DNA of 15,383 nucleotides from Bacteroidales bacterium (GCA_007120675.1 SKNE01000114.1:1-15383), one strand, 5' to 3'; positions 1-8,004 are shown, numbered from the stretch's first letter. Numbers and translations are program-made. Notes: a model not told the origin generated them from the letters alone.

Positions 1-1207
1 GAAAGACCTTGATCTGAAGAAAAACCTGGAAAGCAAGACATCTCTTTGCGAAAAGGCAGAGGAGCTTTTACTGGAAACCTCTGTCACCAGGTCTTTCCAG
101 CAATTGCAGAAACTGCATGAGGCCTGGAAGGAGATTGGCCCGGTGCCGCAAGATAAGAAGGATGAATTGTGGGAGCGTTTCAAAGCCGCCACTGACAAGT
201 TAAATGCGCGCAGGCAAGAGCATTACGAGGGCTTACGCCAGGAGCAGAACAAGAACTATGCAGCCAAGCTGGTGCTTTGTGAAAAAGCGGATGAGATCAT
301 CACCACCATTCCGGATACCCCACGCAAATGGCAGGTCAAGACCGAGGAGATCAACGAGCTGTTCAAGGTGTGGAAGACCATCGGTTTTGCCCCGAAAAAA
401 GTGAACAACGAGGTGTGGAACCGTTTCCGGGCATCGCTGGATACGTTTTTCGCCAATAAAAAGGAATTCTTCAAAAAATATAAGGATCAGCAGCGGGAAA
501 ATTATAATGAGAAGCTGAACCTTTGCCTGCAGGCAGAAGCACTTAAGGATAGCCAGGACTGGAGGGCTACCACCGATGCCCTGATCAATCTGCAGCAGGA
601 GTGGAAAAAGATCGGTCCGGTTCCGGCCAAGTTCTCCGATAAGATATGGAAACGATTCCGGCAGGCTTGTGATACCTTTTTCCACAACAAGTCAGACCAC
701 TTCTCCAACATTGGTCAGAAACAGGAAGAGAACCTCAAGAAGAAGGAGGAGTTGATCAGGGAAATAGAAACCTTCAAATACACGGAGGATAACAAGGAAA
801 ACCTGAATGTGCTCAAGGAATTTCAGCGGAAGTGGATGGAGATAGGGCATGTACCCATAAAGCAGAAGGAGAAGGTGCAGGCAGCCTTCAGAAAAGCCAT
901 CGACCAACAGTTTGAAGTGCTGAATATCAGCAAAAAGGCAAAGAGTACCCTCTCTTTCCGTTCCAAGATAGAGAACATGAAGTCTGCTCCCAATGCCGGC
1001 AACATCATCCATAAGGAGAGGATGCAGCTGACCAATAAAATCAAGCATTTAGAGTCGGATATCCAGATTTTGGAAAATAATATCGGATTTTTTGCGTCTT
1101 CTGAAAAGGCGGACATCCTGAAGGCAGAAATAGAGGAAAAGATTGACAGAGCGAAGAATGAGATCGGCGTATTGAGGGAGAAGATCCGCATATTAAGTGA
1201 TGCCTGA
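1..1207 (+). CDS. DUF349-repeat protein, 5' truncated by window edge
   Basis: The frame is open from the first complete codon at position 2 to a TGA at 1205-1207, giving 401 visible residues; the true start lies left of the window. Four DUF349 units are visible, each built as a charged helix, a W-K-x-I-G-x-V/A-P core and a W-x-R-F or equivalent helix: cores near visible residues 43, 120, 199 and 272 (KEIGPVP, KTIGFAP, KKIGPVP, MEIGHVP). The fourth is degenerate, with QAAF in place of the LWxRF-type segment. The C-terminal 70 residues are Leu/Ile/Glu/Lys-rich with heptad-like spacing, so probably coiled coil. No signal peptide or membrane segment is visible in this part. DUF349 proteins have no firmly assigned function that I can name; this one is probably cytoplasmic. 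The next gene follows after 51 bases on the same strand and may be co-transcribed. The family call is secure; the role is unknown. Confidence 0.9.
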   Translation, partial: KDLDLKKNLESKTSLCEKAEELLLETSVTRSFQQLQKLHEAWKEIGPVPQDKKDELWERFKAATDKLNARRQEHYEGLRQEQNKNYAAKLVLCEKADEIITTIPDTPRKWQVKTEEINELFKVWKTIGFAPKKVNNEVWNRFRASLDTFFANKKEFFKKYKDQQRENYNEKLNLCLQAEALKDSQDWRATTDALINLQQEWKKIGPVPAKFSDKIWKRFRQACDTFFHNKSDHFSNIGQKQEENLKKKEELIREIETFKYTEDNKENLNVLKEFQRKWMEIGHVPIKQKEKVQAAFRKAIDQQFEVLNISKKAKSTLSFRSKIENMKSAPNAGNIIHKERMQLTNKIKHLESDIQILENNIGFFASSEKADILKAEIEEKIDRAKNEIGVLREKIRILSDA

Positions 1208-1258
1208 TCCTGGCTTGCTATGGCCTTTGTCTGGCTGTAACGTTGAAAGCGCGCGTCT

Positions 1259-1924
1259 ATGCGATACATCGTGATCCTGAGCGTACTTATCACCCTGGTA
1301 GCAGGAAGCGGCCAGTTGTATGCTGCCGAATTTGGTGTCAGGGGAGGGGTCAATTTTTCCTCCATACCTTCCCATCAGAAGATCTTTATTGGCAGTAATG
1401 GGTTTGCCAATCACTACATTGAGGCCCTGACAGACTCCTATGTGGGTTTTCACTTCGGCGTCTTCACCCGTTTTTCAATCGGTGACTTGTTTATCCAGCC
1501 CGAATTGCTCTACACAGAGTCGGGCCAGGAGATGCTTTTCACGACAGAACTCATTGATGAGGCACCAACTGAATTCAAGCCATTCTCTCCCATTTACAGT
1601 CATCTCACCATACCCGTCACAGTGGGTTTATACTTTGGCCCCCTGCGTGTGGGTGCCGGACCCGATTTCAATATTCTGCTGGGCTCCACCAGGGAGCACC
1701 TTGACTACCTGCAAAATGGCGACAACATCTCTTTCAACTACAGGGATGCCCTTGTGGGATACCAGGTCCTGGCAGGCCTGAGCCTGGGGAATCTGACGCT
1801 GGATTTTAAATACAAGGGCAGCCTGAGCAATTTCGGCGACCAAATCCGCATTGGAGACGAGAGTTTTGAATTTCACACCCGGCCGCGACAATTTGTTATC
1901 TCATTGGGGATAATCATGTTCTGA
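1259..1924 (+). CDS. PorT-family-like outer-membrane beta-barrel protein
   Basis: A 221-residue protein starting at ATG 1259. Residues 1-22 form a signal peptide: Arg near the start, hydrophobic stretch IVILSVLITLVAG, and a likely cleavage after LYAA. The mature protein opens with EFGVRGGVNFSS, the first-strand pattern of the small barrel proteins of Bacteroidota (outer membrane protein beta-barrel domain, PorT-like). Alternating hydrophobic and polar residues recur, for example GLYFGPLRVGAGPDFNILLG and the segment around LAGLSLGNLTLDFKYKG, consistent with eight or so antiparallel strands. The chain ends in FVISLGIIMF, with the terminal Phe expected of a BAM-recognised last strand. Its substrate or partner is not readable from sequence; such proteins are often called porin-family or PorT-family without known function. 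It sits 51 bases after the DUF349 gene and converges with the permease gene, 20 bases away. Confidence 0.85.
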   Translation: MRYIVILSVLITLVAGSGQLYAAEFGVRGGVNFSSIPSHQKIFIGSNGFANHYIEALTDSYVGFHFGVFTRFSIGDLFIQPELLYTESGQEMLFTTELIDEAPTEFKPFSPIYSHLTIPVTVGLYFGPLRVGAGPDFNILLGSTREHLDYLQNGDNISFNYRDALVGYQVLAGLSLGNLTLDFKYKGSLSNFGDQIRIGDESFEFHTRPRQFVISLGIIMF

Positions 1925-1944
1925 CCAATTGTCCCCAACCTCTT

Positions 1945-3165
1945 TTAACGGTAAATGATCGCCTTTACCGGCGAGATACGTGTGATGATGTGGGATGGCA
2001 GGATAAGCATGATCATGCACACCAGGAAGGTACCCCCATTGAGTAAAAGGATATGGACAAGATCTATGTTGACCGGTACAACGGAGACATAGTATGATTC
2101 CGGCGACAGCTCAATAATTCCCAATTGTTTCTGCATCAACAGGAGAACCAGGGCCAGCAGGTTACCCCAAAGCAGCCCTTTTGAGATCAGCATGGCCGCC
2201 TGGTAGAGAAATACACGCTGGACAAAGGTGTTGGAGGCGCCGACGGCCTTCAGCGTTCCGATCGCATTGATTTTTTCCAGGACGGTGATCAGGAGGGTGG
2301 TGATCATATTGATGCCGGCCACGACAATCATCAGGGCGATGATGACGTAAACGTTCATGTCCAGCAGGGCCAGCCAGTCAAATATTTGTGGATAAAGCTG
2401 TCGTATGCTCTTGGCATCCAAATGATAGGGCAGGATGTCAAACAGTGCTTCCGTGACATCCTGAATGTGGTCATAATCCGAAACGAGCACTTCAAAACCA
2501 CCGATTTGGTCTTCTTCCCAGTCGTTGAGGGTCTGTATATGCCTTATATCGGCCAGGATGAACAGCTTATCCAGCTCTTCTACGTCGGTATCATAAACGC
2601 CTTCAACGCTCAGCCGCCTGATGCGCGGGGGATCCTGTATAAAGTAAATGAACAGGTCATCACCCACATCAATTTGCATTCGCCTGGAGATAAAGCGGGA
2701 TATCACCACGCCGTCGGACCGTTGCTCGGCCTCGATCCGGATGCCTTGACCGCTGACAATTCTTTGGGAAAAAAAGGACCAGTCGAAATCAGGTCCTATT
2801 CCCTTCATGATGACGCCATGTATCTCATCGTCAGTTCTTATCAATCCGGGTTTCGTGGCAAAGACCTGGATGTGCCGGATCTCATCAAAGGCCAGCAGGT
2901 CTGGCAGGAATTCCTGGTGGGAACTGATGGGGCGCGGTTCGAAGGATGTGTTGAAGTCGTAATGGGTGATCTGGATGTGTGCTCCAAAGCCAATCACTTT
3001 GTCCCGTATTTCACGCTGGAAGCCCGTGACCACCGCCATGGAGACGATCATCACGGCCAGGCCCAGTGCAACGCTCACAATGGCAATGCGTTTAATGAGG
3101 CTGGTATAGGTTTTTCCAGCCTTCTGGCCACCGATGCGCCTGGCTATGAAGAGCGGGGTATTCAA
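1945..3165 (-). CDS. FtsX/LolE-type ABC transporter permease
   Basis: A 406-residue integral inner-membrane protein. The start is TTG (3163-3165): an in-frame TAA lies three codons upstream, and the N-terminus NTPLFIARRIGG matches the usual opening of this family, so a downstream ATG would cut off the first conserved helix. Architecture: TM1 about residues 25-48, a periplasmic MacB-like core domain about 50-265, then TM2 (268-293), TM3 (318-345) and TM4 (368-392). The conserved cytoplasmic coupling segment after TM2 reads EKINAIGTLKAVGAS. The chain ends SPVKAIIYR, also typical. Relatives are lipoprotein-release (LolC/LolE) and MacB-like permeases that work with a LolD-type ATPase; no ATPase gene is in this window. 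The gene follows clpB by 31 bases on the same strand and is probably co-transcribed with it. The substrate is not known; lipoprotein export is the closest family analogy. Confidence 0.88.
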   Translation of the reverse strand: MNTPLFIARRIGGQKAGKTYTSLIKRIAIVSVALGLAVMIVSMAVVTGFQREIRDKVIGFGAHIQITHYDFNTSFEPRPISSHQEFLPDLLAFDEIRHIQVFATKPGLIRTDDEIHGVIMKGIGPDFDWSFFSQRIVSGQGIRIEAEQRSDGVVISRFISRRMQIDVGDDLFIYFIQDPPRIRRLSVEGVYDTDVEELDKLFILADIRHIQTLNDWEEDQIGGFEVLVSDYDHIQDVTEALFDILPYHLDAKSIRQLYPQIFDWLALLDMNVYVIIALMIVVAGINMITTLLITVLEKINAIGTLKAVGASNTFVQRVFLYQAAMLISKGLLWGNLLALVLLLMQKQLGIIELSPESYYVSVVPVNIDLVHILLLNGGTFLVCMIMLILPSHIITRISPVKAIIYR

Positions 3166-3196
3166 TGCTGCTTAAGTTTTCCCAAAAGTAGCATTT

Positions 3197-5791
3197 TTAG
3201 GCGACATCAAATTGCAGCTGGTCCCCGGCCATGTCCACCTTTACATGGTCTTGCGCCTTGATTCGGCCAGCCAGGATTTCCACAGACAATTTATTGAGCA
3301 CTTGTCGCTGGAGAACCCGTTTCAGCGGCCTGGCCCCGTATTGAGGGTCGAAGCCGGCATTGGCGATCCAATCCAGTGCGGTGGGACTGAGTTCTATGCT
3401 GATGTCATTATCCCCCAGCATCTTTTGCAGGTTGATCATCTGCAGCTCTACGATGCTGCGTATCTCTTGCCTGGTGAGGGGGCTGAACATGATACACTCA
3501 TCAATCCGGTTCAGGAACTCCGGCCTGATCGTACGTTTTAGCAGTGCAAAGACATCCTGCCTGCATTGTTCGATAACAGCCTCCCTGTTTTCATCGGTCA
3601 TTTTCTCCATCTGCTCTTGCAGGATATTGGATCCTACGTTGGATGTCATGATGATGATGGTGTTTTTGAAATCGGCCGTACGTCCCTTGTTATCTGTCAG
3701 GCGGCCGTCTTCCAGCACCTGGAGCAAAATGTTAAAGACGTCATGGTGGGCTTTTTCTATCTCATCCAGCAGGACCACCGAGTAAGGTTTTCTCCTGACA
3801 GCCTCCGTGAGCTGACCACTCTCCTCATAGCCCACATAACCGGGAGGAGCGCCTATGAGTCTGCTCACTGCGTGTCTCTCCTGGTACTCTGACATGTCGA
3901 TGCGCACCATGGCATTTTCATCGTTGAAGAGGAACTCGGCCAGCGCCTTGGCCAGCTCGGTTTTACCCACCCCCGTGGTCCCCAGGAATATAAACGATCC
4001 AACCGGTCTTTTAGGGTCCTGTAGTCCGGCCCGGCTCCGGCGAATGGCATCTGACACGGCGCTGATGGCCTGATCCTGTCCCACCACGCGCTTGTGGAGT
4101 TCATCTTCCAGGTGCAGGAGCTTTTCCCGTTCACTTTGGAGCATGCGGCTGACAGGTATGCCTGTCCACCGTGATACCACGTCGGCGATATCTTCCGCGC
4201 TGACCTCTTCCTTAATCAGGGCATTTTCGGCCTGCATCTCCTGCAATTGCCGGTGCAGCTCATGGAGCCTGGCTTCTGCCTCTTTGATCCTTCCATAGCG
4301 CAACTCCGCCACCCTTCCAAAGTCGCCGCCCCTTTCTGCTTGTTCTGCCTCGAAGCGGTATTGTTCAATGGCCGCTTTGCTTTGCTGAATTTGATCCACC
4401 ACCCCCTTTTCACTTTGCCATTTGGCCGACAGACGGTTTTTTTCCTCCCTGAGATTGGCCAGTTCTCCGGAGAGCAGTTTTAGCTTGGCTTCGTCCTTCT
4501 CCCGCTTGATGGCCTCCTTCTCAATCTCCAATTGACGGATCCTGCGCTCGGCTTCGTCCAGCTCCTCCGGCACGCTGTTCATCTCCAGCCTTAGCTTGGA
4601 CGCAGCTTCGTCTACCAGGTCAATGGCTTTATCCGGAAGGAAGCGATCTGAAATATACCGTTGTGAAAGGTCAACGGCCGCAATGATGGCTTCGTCCTTG
4701 ATGCGGACCTGGTGGTGTGTTTCATAACGCTCTTTCAGTCCGCGAAGAATGCTCACCGCGTCGGCCCGGGCCGGCTCATCCACCAGCACGGTCTGGAAGC
4801 GTCGCTCCAGGGCTTTGTCCTTCTCAAAGTATCGCTGGTACTCTTTCAGGGTGGTGGCGCCTACGGCCCGCAATTCACCCCGGGCAAGGGCAGGCTTCAG
4901 AATATTGGCCGCATCCATGGCACCTTCACCACCGGCCCCTGCGCCCACCAGCGTGTGGATCTCATCAATGAACAGCACATATTCGCCATCGGAGGATACC
5001 ACCTCTTTCACCACCGCCTTGATCCGCTCCTCAAATTCACCTTTGTATTTGGCCCCGGCAATGAGTGCCCCCATGTCCAGTGAAAAAATCTTCTTGGACT
5101 TCAGGTTCTCCGGGACATCCCCATTGATGATCCGGTGTGCCAGTCCTTCTGCGATGGCCGTTTTGCCTACGCCAGGCTCGCCGATGAGGATGGGGTTGTT
5201 TTTTGTGCGCCGTGAAAGGATTTGCAGGATCCGGCGAATCTCCTCGTCACGTCCTATCACCGGGTCAAGCTTTCCTGACAAGGCCATGTCATTCAAATTA
5301 TTGGCGTACTTGTTCAGGGCATTGAACTGTTCTTCGGCCGTCTGGCTATCCACCTTTGAACCCTGGCGCAGATCCCTGATGGCCCTTTCCAGCCCCTTCG
5401 TATCCAGGCCGCTGTCCTTCAGAAGTTGCGACACTTCGTCTGACCCGGCCAGCATGCCCAGTAAGAGGTGCTCCACGGAAATGAACTCATCGCCAAAATC
5501 CTTGAGCCTCCGGTAGGCCGCCTGCAGGCTTTCCTTGCCCGATGCAGCCAGGTAGGGTTCTCCGCCTGCCACCTTGGGATACCTGCCAAGGATGCGGTCA
5601 AGGGCTTGCTGCAAGCTTGAAATAGACACATTGTTTTTCTTGAAAAGAAATGGCGCAACATGATCATCCACCATGAGAATGCCTTTCAGCAGGTGTGCAT
5701 TTTCAATGGCCTGTTGCTGGTGGCCCACGGCAATCTCCTGCGCCTTCTGCAGGGCCTCCTGTGATTTTATGGTTAACTTGTCAAAGTGCAT
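3197..5791 (-). CDS. clpB: ClpB, ATP-dependent disaggregase chaperone
   Basis: An 864-residue, full-length ClpB/Hsp104-type AAA+ protein of the cytoplasm. With the DnaK system it threads aggregated protein through a hexameric pore. Domains in order: Clp-N repeats (about 1-145); NBD1 with Walker A GEPGVGKT (204-211), pore loop KYKGEFE around Tyr249, Walker B VLFIDE (272-277) and paired arginines Arg330/Arg331; the long coiled-coil middle domain (about 405-530) that separates ClpB from ClpA/ClpC; NBD2 with Walker A GTTGVGKT (604-611), pore loop GYVGYEE (651-657), Walker B VVLLDE (672-677) and sensor-2 GARPLKR (819-825). The second Walker A has Thr where GPTGVGKT is usual, a mild change. I see no ClpP-docking IGL/IGF loop, consistent with a chaperone rather than a protease partner. 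The ATG at 5789-5791 has a strong Shine-Dalgarno just upstream, in a leader that may fold over it. Confidence 0.98.
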   Translation of the reverse strand: MHFDKLTIKSQEALQKAQEIAVGHQQQAIENAHLLKGILMVDDHVAPFLFKKNNVSISSLQQALDRILGRYPKVAGGEPYLAASGKESLQAAYRRLKDFGDEFISVEHLLLGMLAGSDEVSQLLKDSGLDTKGLERAIRDLRQGSKVDSQTAEEQFNALNKYANNLNDMALSGKLDPVIGRDEEIRRILQILSRRTKNNPILIGEPGVGKTAIAEGLAHRIINGDVPENLKSKKIFSLDMGALIAGAKYKGEFEERIKAVVKEVVSSDGEYVLFIDEIHTLVGAGAGGEGAMDAANILKPALARGELRAVGATTLKEYQRYFEKDKALERRFQTVLVDEPARADAVSILRGLKERYETHHQVRIKDEAIIAAVDLSQRYISDRFLPDKAIDLVDEAASKLRLEMNSVPEELDEAERRIRQLEIEKEAIKREKDEAKLKLLSGELANLREEKNRLSAKWQSEKGVVDQIQQSKAAIEQYRFEAEQAERGGDFGRVAELRYGRIKEAEARLHELHRQLQEMQAENALIKEEVSAEDIADVVSRWTGIPVSRMLQSEREKLLHLEDELHKRVVGQDQAISAVSDAIRRSRAGLQDPKRPVGSFIFLGTTGVGKTELAKALAEFLFNDENAMVRIDMSEYQERHAVSRLIGAPPGYVGYEESGQLTEAVRRKPYSVVLLDEIEKAHHDVFNILLQVLEDGRLTDNKGRTADFKNTIIIMTSNVGSNILQEQMEKMTDENREAVIEQCRQDVFALLKRTIRPEFLNRIDECIMFSPLTRQEIRSIVELQMINLQKMLGDNDISIELSPTALDWIANAGFDPQYGARPLKRVLQRQVLNKLSVEILAGRIKAQDHVKVDMAGDQLQFDVA

Positions 5792-5795
5792 GATT

Positions 5796-5801
5796 CCTCC
5801 T
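5796..5801 (-). promoter_or_regulatory. Strong Shine-Dalgarno of clpB
   Basis: On the mRNA strand AGGAGG lies four bases before the clpB ATG. This is a near-perfect anti-16S match. Most other starts in this window lack such a site, as is usual in Bacteroidota; rpsP has only a weaker AAAGGA. It confirms the clpB start and suggests that translation of this gene is tuned through ribosome access. Confidence 0.8.
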
Positions 5802-5862
5802 GGTGATTAACTGTTACCCTGGCGCTATCCGGGTCTGCCCGGAATGTTTCACCAGGCAGACC
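5799..5862 (-). promoter_or_regulatory. Alternative hairpins in the clpB 5' leader
   Basis: Read on the minus strand, three stems are possible. Stem A is an 8-bp perfect stem (GGTCTGCC at 5862-5855 with GGCAGACC at 5839-5832, 15-base loop). Stem B is an 8-bp perfect stem (CCTGGTGA at 5856-5849 with TCACCAGG at 5806-5799), covering the AGG in the first half of the Shine-Dalgarno. Stem C is CCGGG-TCTG/CAGA-CCCGG at 5842-5829, nested inside B. A conflicts with B at 5855-5856 and with C, whereas B and C are compatible. The pairing is seen directly; that it acts as a translational switch or RNA thermometer is inference. It is not a CIRCE element. Confidence 0.4.
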
Positions 5863-6090
5863 AGCCAGTTGTTCTGCCATCCCTGGCATCAAAAGATACA
5901 CCATTGTAATTTGATCTCATTCTATCGGACATATTGACAGGGTATGGAGCAATGATGCGACATTTTTTCATTGAGGCTGTTATGCGCGCATCCCGTATTT
6001 TTTCGTAATATTGCCCCTTTGGCGGGAGAGGGGAGCAGTTGTGGACTGGGTGCCCGTTTTGGATGACCGAATGGATCTAACCAATAGCAG

Positions 6091-7305
6091 ATGAAAAAAA
6101 TCAAACTACACTGGCAAATACTGATCGCCCTGGCATTAAGCGTCGGCTATGGCTATTATTTCAGCGACCATGTGTCCTATGTAAGCTGGATGGGGGATAT
6201 TTTCCTTCGGGCCCTTCAAATGATCATTGCCCCCCTGATCTTTTCCTCCATCGTTGCAGGGGTCCTGGGTTTGGGCAGCGCGCAGAATTTGGGCAGGATG
6301 AGTTTGAAGACCTTTGGATACTATGTGGCCACCAGCCTGGTAGCCTCCGTTGTGGGGCTCTTTGTGGTCAACCTGATTCGTCCGGGAGTGGGAGCCGACC
6401 TTGGACTGACAGAGGAGGGTGTCGTGCTGGAAGCTGGTGCCGCCAGTTTTTTTGACACCCTGATGAACATTGTTCCCACCAATATCTTCCAGGCCCTGGC
6501 TGAAACGGACATGTTATCCATCATCTTTTTCGCCATTCTGTTTGGCTTTTTTGCCACCCAGGTGGGTGATAAGTACCGTACAAGTCTAGAGAAGGGTTTT
6601 AACGGGGTGTTTGAGGTGATGATGCGCATCACCATGTTTGTGATCCGTTTCGCGCCATTGGGAATTTTTGGTATTGTGTCCGGCATCGTGGCCGACCAGG
6701 CACACGACCTGGTTAACATTTTCGGGCGGATGGGACTCTATATGCTGACTGTCATCCTGGCCCTCCTTATTCATGCCGTGGTGGTCCTCCCACTCATTGT
6801 ACGATTCATTGGCAAGGCCAGCCCTGTCCGGCATTTTCGGGCGATGTCCGTTCCCCTGCTCACGGCATTCACCACCTCCAGCAGCAGCGCCACACTACCA
6901 CTGGCCATGGAAGCGGTGGAGAAGAACAGCGGGGTATCCAAAAAGGTGGCAAGCTTCGTGATGCCCATCGGGGCCACCATCAACATGTGTGGAACCGCTC
7001 TCTACGAGTGTGTGTCGGTTTTATTCATTGCCCAGGCCTATGGCATTGAGTTGAGCTTTGTACAGCAGCTCATTGTGGTCCTGACGGCCCTGCTGGCCTC
7101 CATCGGGGCCGCCGGCATCCCCATGGCCGGGCTGGTGGTCATCACCATCATCCTGTCGGTTTTGGGCTTGCCGCTGGAAGGCATAGGGCTTATCCTGGCC
7201 GTGGAGCGGATCCTGGATATGTTCAGGACCAGTGTGAACATTTGGAGTGATACGTGCGGTGCGGTGGCCATTGCGCGCACGGAAGGGGAGCAGTTGAAGG
7301 TGTAA
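6091..7305 (+). CDS. Dicarboxylate/amino acid:cation symporter (DAACS, GltP/GltPh type)
   Basis: A 404-residue inner-membrane secondary transporter of the glutamate transporter fold, starting at ATG 6091. The eight transmembrane helices and two re-entrant hairpins can be followed: HP1 serine-rich motif TTSSSSATLP (261-270), TM7 motif PIGATINMCGT (292-302), HP2 ASIGAAGIPMAG (336-347) and the TM8 substrate site DMFRTSVNIWSD (376-387). By family alignment Asp376, Arg379, Thr380 and Asn383 correspond to GltPh Asp394, Arg397, Thr398 and Asn401; the Asp394 and Arg397 positions contact the amino and side-chain carboxyl groups of aspartate. This favours an acidic amino acid over a pure C4-dicarboxylate. 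The odd feature is Cys300 where the family has Asp in NMDGT, a sodium-site residue. Transcription is divergent from clpB; rimM converges on it 20 bases downstream with no terminator visible between them. Confidence 0.93.
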   Translation: MKKIKLHWQILIALALSVGYGYYFSDHVSYVSWMGDIFLRALQMIIAPLIFSSIVAGVLGLGSAQNLGRMSLKTFGYYVATSLVASVVGLFVVNLIRPGVGADLGLTEEGVVLEAGAASFFDTLMNIVPTNIFQALAETDMLSIIFFAILFGFFATQVGDKYRTSLEKGFNGVFEVMMRITMFVIRFAPLGIFGIVSGIVADQAHDLVNIFGRMGLYMLTVILALLIHAVVVLPLIVRFIGKASPVRHFRAMSVPLLTAFTTSSSSATLPLAMEAVEKNSGVSKKVASFVMPIGATINMCGTALYECVSVLFIAQAYGIELSFVQQLIVVLTALLASIGAAGIPMAGLVVITIILSVLGLPLEGIGLILAVERILDMFRTSVNIWSDTCGAVAIARTEGEQLKV

Positions 7306-7325
7306 GAAATACCGGTAAGAAAGGA

Positions 7326-7877
7326 TCAGAGATAGAGGTCCAGCAGGCCATCCGGTGGGTCAAGGAAAACGCTTTTTTCTTCTGGAAGGATATCCCGGAT
7401 GAGCTCATCTGCCACAGGTATCAGTATCTCCTTGCCCTCACGCACGATTTTAAATACCGGGTTGCCGGGGTATTCCAGGATCTCCTCGATTGTTCCAATC
7501 CAGGTCCCCAACTTATCATAGGCATTGAAACCGCCCAGGTCCTCCGCCTTTTGCTCACCCTGAAGATGTTCCGGCCACTCACTATCAGGAAGGTACACAC
7601 CAAGGCCACACAGCGGCCGTGCAGCAAGGATGTCGTCAACGCCTTCCAGCCGGATCACCGCCTCATCGCCTGATGCACGCACCAGCATGGAGCGCACCTC
7701 ATAGGGTACTGGTTTGCCTTCCAGCAAGACGAACAAATGCTCCGGCCGATCAAAGTCGTGGGCGCTGCCGGTGCTGCAAATAAGCAATACGGCCCCGTCG
7801 ACACCGACTGTCTTACTGATGAAGCCCATCCTGGTGCAGGCTTCTTTTTCTCCTTTTTTATTGATGATGAGGTGCAT
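7326..7877 (-). CDS. rimM: Ribosome maturation factor RimM
   Basis: A 183-residue cytoplasmic protein that binds S19 and helps mature the head of the 30S subunit. The N-terminal RimM barrel (about 15-97) opens with RMGFISKTVGVDGAVLL, matching the usual G-x-I-x-K-x-x-G-x-x-G-x-V pattern. The C-terminal PRC barrel (about 112-183) carries NAYDKLGTWIGTIEEI, EILIPVADELI and the closing DPPDGLLDLYL, the family's GLL-hydrophobic terminus. The ATG at 7875-7877 gives the normal length; a second ATG 16 codons on is less likely because it would trim the first strand. It lies 127 bases downstream of rpsP on the same strand, the classic rpsP-rimM pairing, but with a terminator between. The trmD and rplS genes that often complete this operon are not here; instead the symporter gene converges. 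Confidence 0.93.
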   Translation of the reverse strand: MHLIINKKGEKEACTRMGFISKTVGVDGAVLLICSTGSAHDFDRPEHLFVLLEGKPVPYEVRSMLVRASGDEAVIRLEGVDDILAARPLCGLGVYLPDSEWPEHLQGEQKAEDLGGFNAYDKLGTWIGTIEEILEYPGNPVFKIVREGKEILIPVADELIRDILPEEKSVFLDPPDGLLDLYL

Positions 7878-7945
7878 GTTTCCGTATTTCCGGCCAGGTT
7901 TACCATATAACGATGCCTGGCTTGTTATTCTTGTCCGGCCGAAGC

Positions 7946-7982
7946 AAAAAAAGACCCGGCAGATTGCATTGCCAGGTCTTTT
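7946..7982 (-). terminator. Rho-independent terminator after rpsP
   Basis: On the minus strand an AAAAGACC/GGTCTTTT stem (7982-7975 with 7956-7949) continues, after one A-C mismatch, into TGCC/GGCA (7973-7970 with 7961-7958) around an 8-base loop. It runs into seven consecutive T residues (7952-7946). It begins 22 bases after the rpsP stop, so it can terminate or attenuate transcription before rimM. The outer A/T arms would also allow weak termination from the other strand. Confidence 0.8.
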
Positions 7983-8004
7983 GTGTCCTATCAGGGAATA
8001 GCTG

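Larger units (their letters stand above)
5792..6090. other. Divergent intergenic region between clpB and the symporter gene
   Basis: This 299-base spacer must hold promoters for both divergent genes. Besides the clpB leader stems, I see one weak plus-strand match to the Bacteroidota -7 element at 6006-6013 (TAATATTG against TAnnTTTG, one mismatch), about 75 bases before the symporter ATG. No TTG sits at the expected distance upstream, so it is only a candidate. On the minus strand TATCTTTTG, at about 5888-5896, resembles the same element with one extra base. I found no sigma-32-like site, CIRCE operator, tRNA or convincing small ORF. Confidence 0.4.

Noticed and set aside
1208..1258. Promoter for the barrel-protein gene
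   Set aside because: TA and TTTG occur but at the wrong spacing (TATGGCCTTTG, three bases too long); no consensus element fits.
2386..3261. A 291-codon plus-strand open frame
   Set aside because: Antisense to the permease gene and the end of clpB; the translation is low in motif content, while the minus-strand proteins are clear family members.
5792..6090. CIRCE operator or sigma-32 promoter for clpB
   Set aside because: No TTAGCACTC/GAGTGCTAA dyad and no CTTGAA-CCCCAT type pair were found; the only strong dyads are the leader stems described.
7306..7325. Bidirectional terminator between the symporter gene and rimM
   Set aside because: The 20-base gap has no stem with a T tract; only a CCGG-centred hexamer is visible.
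7885..7943. Imperfect inverted repeat of GGCCGG and CCTGG segments upstream of rimM
   Set aside because: The arms are interrupted and of unequal spacing, with no stem longer than about five pairs in register; not convincing as a regulatory element.
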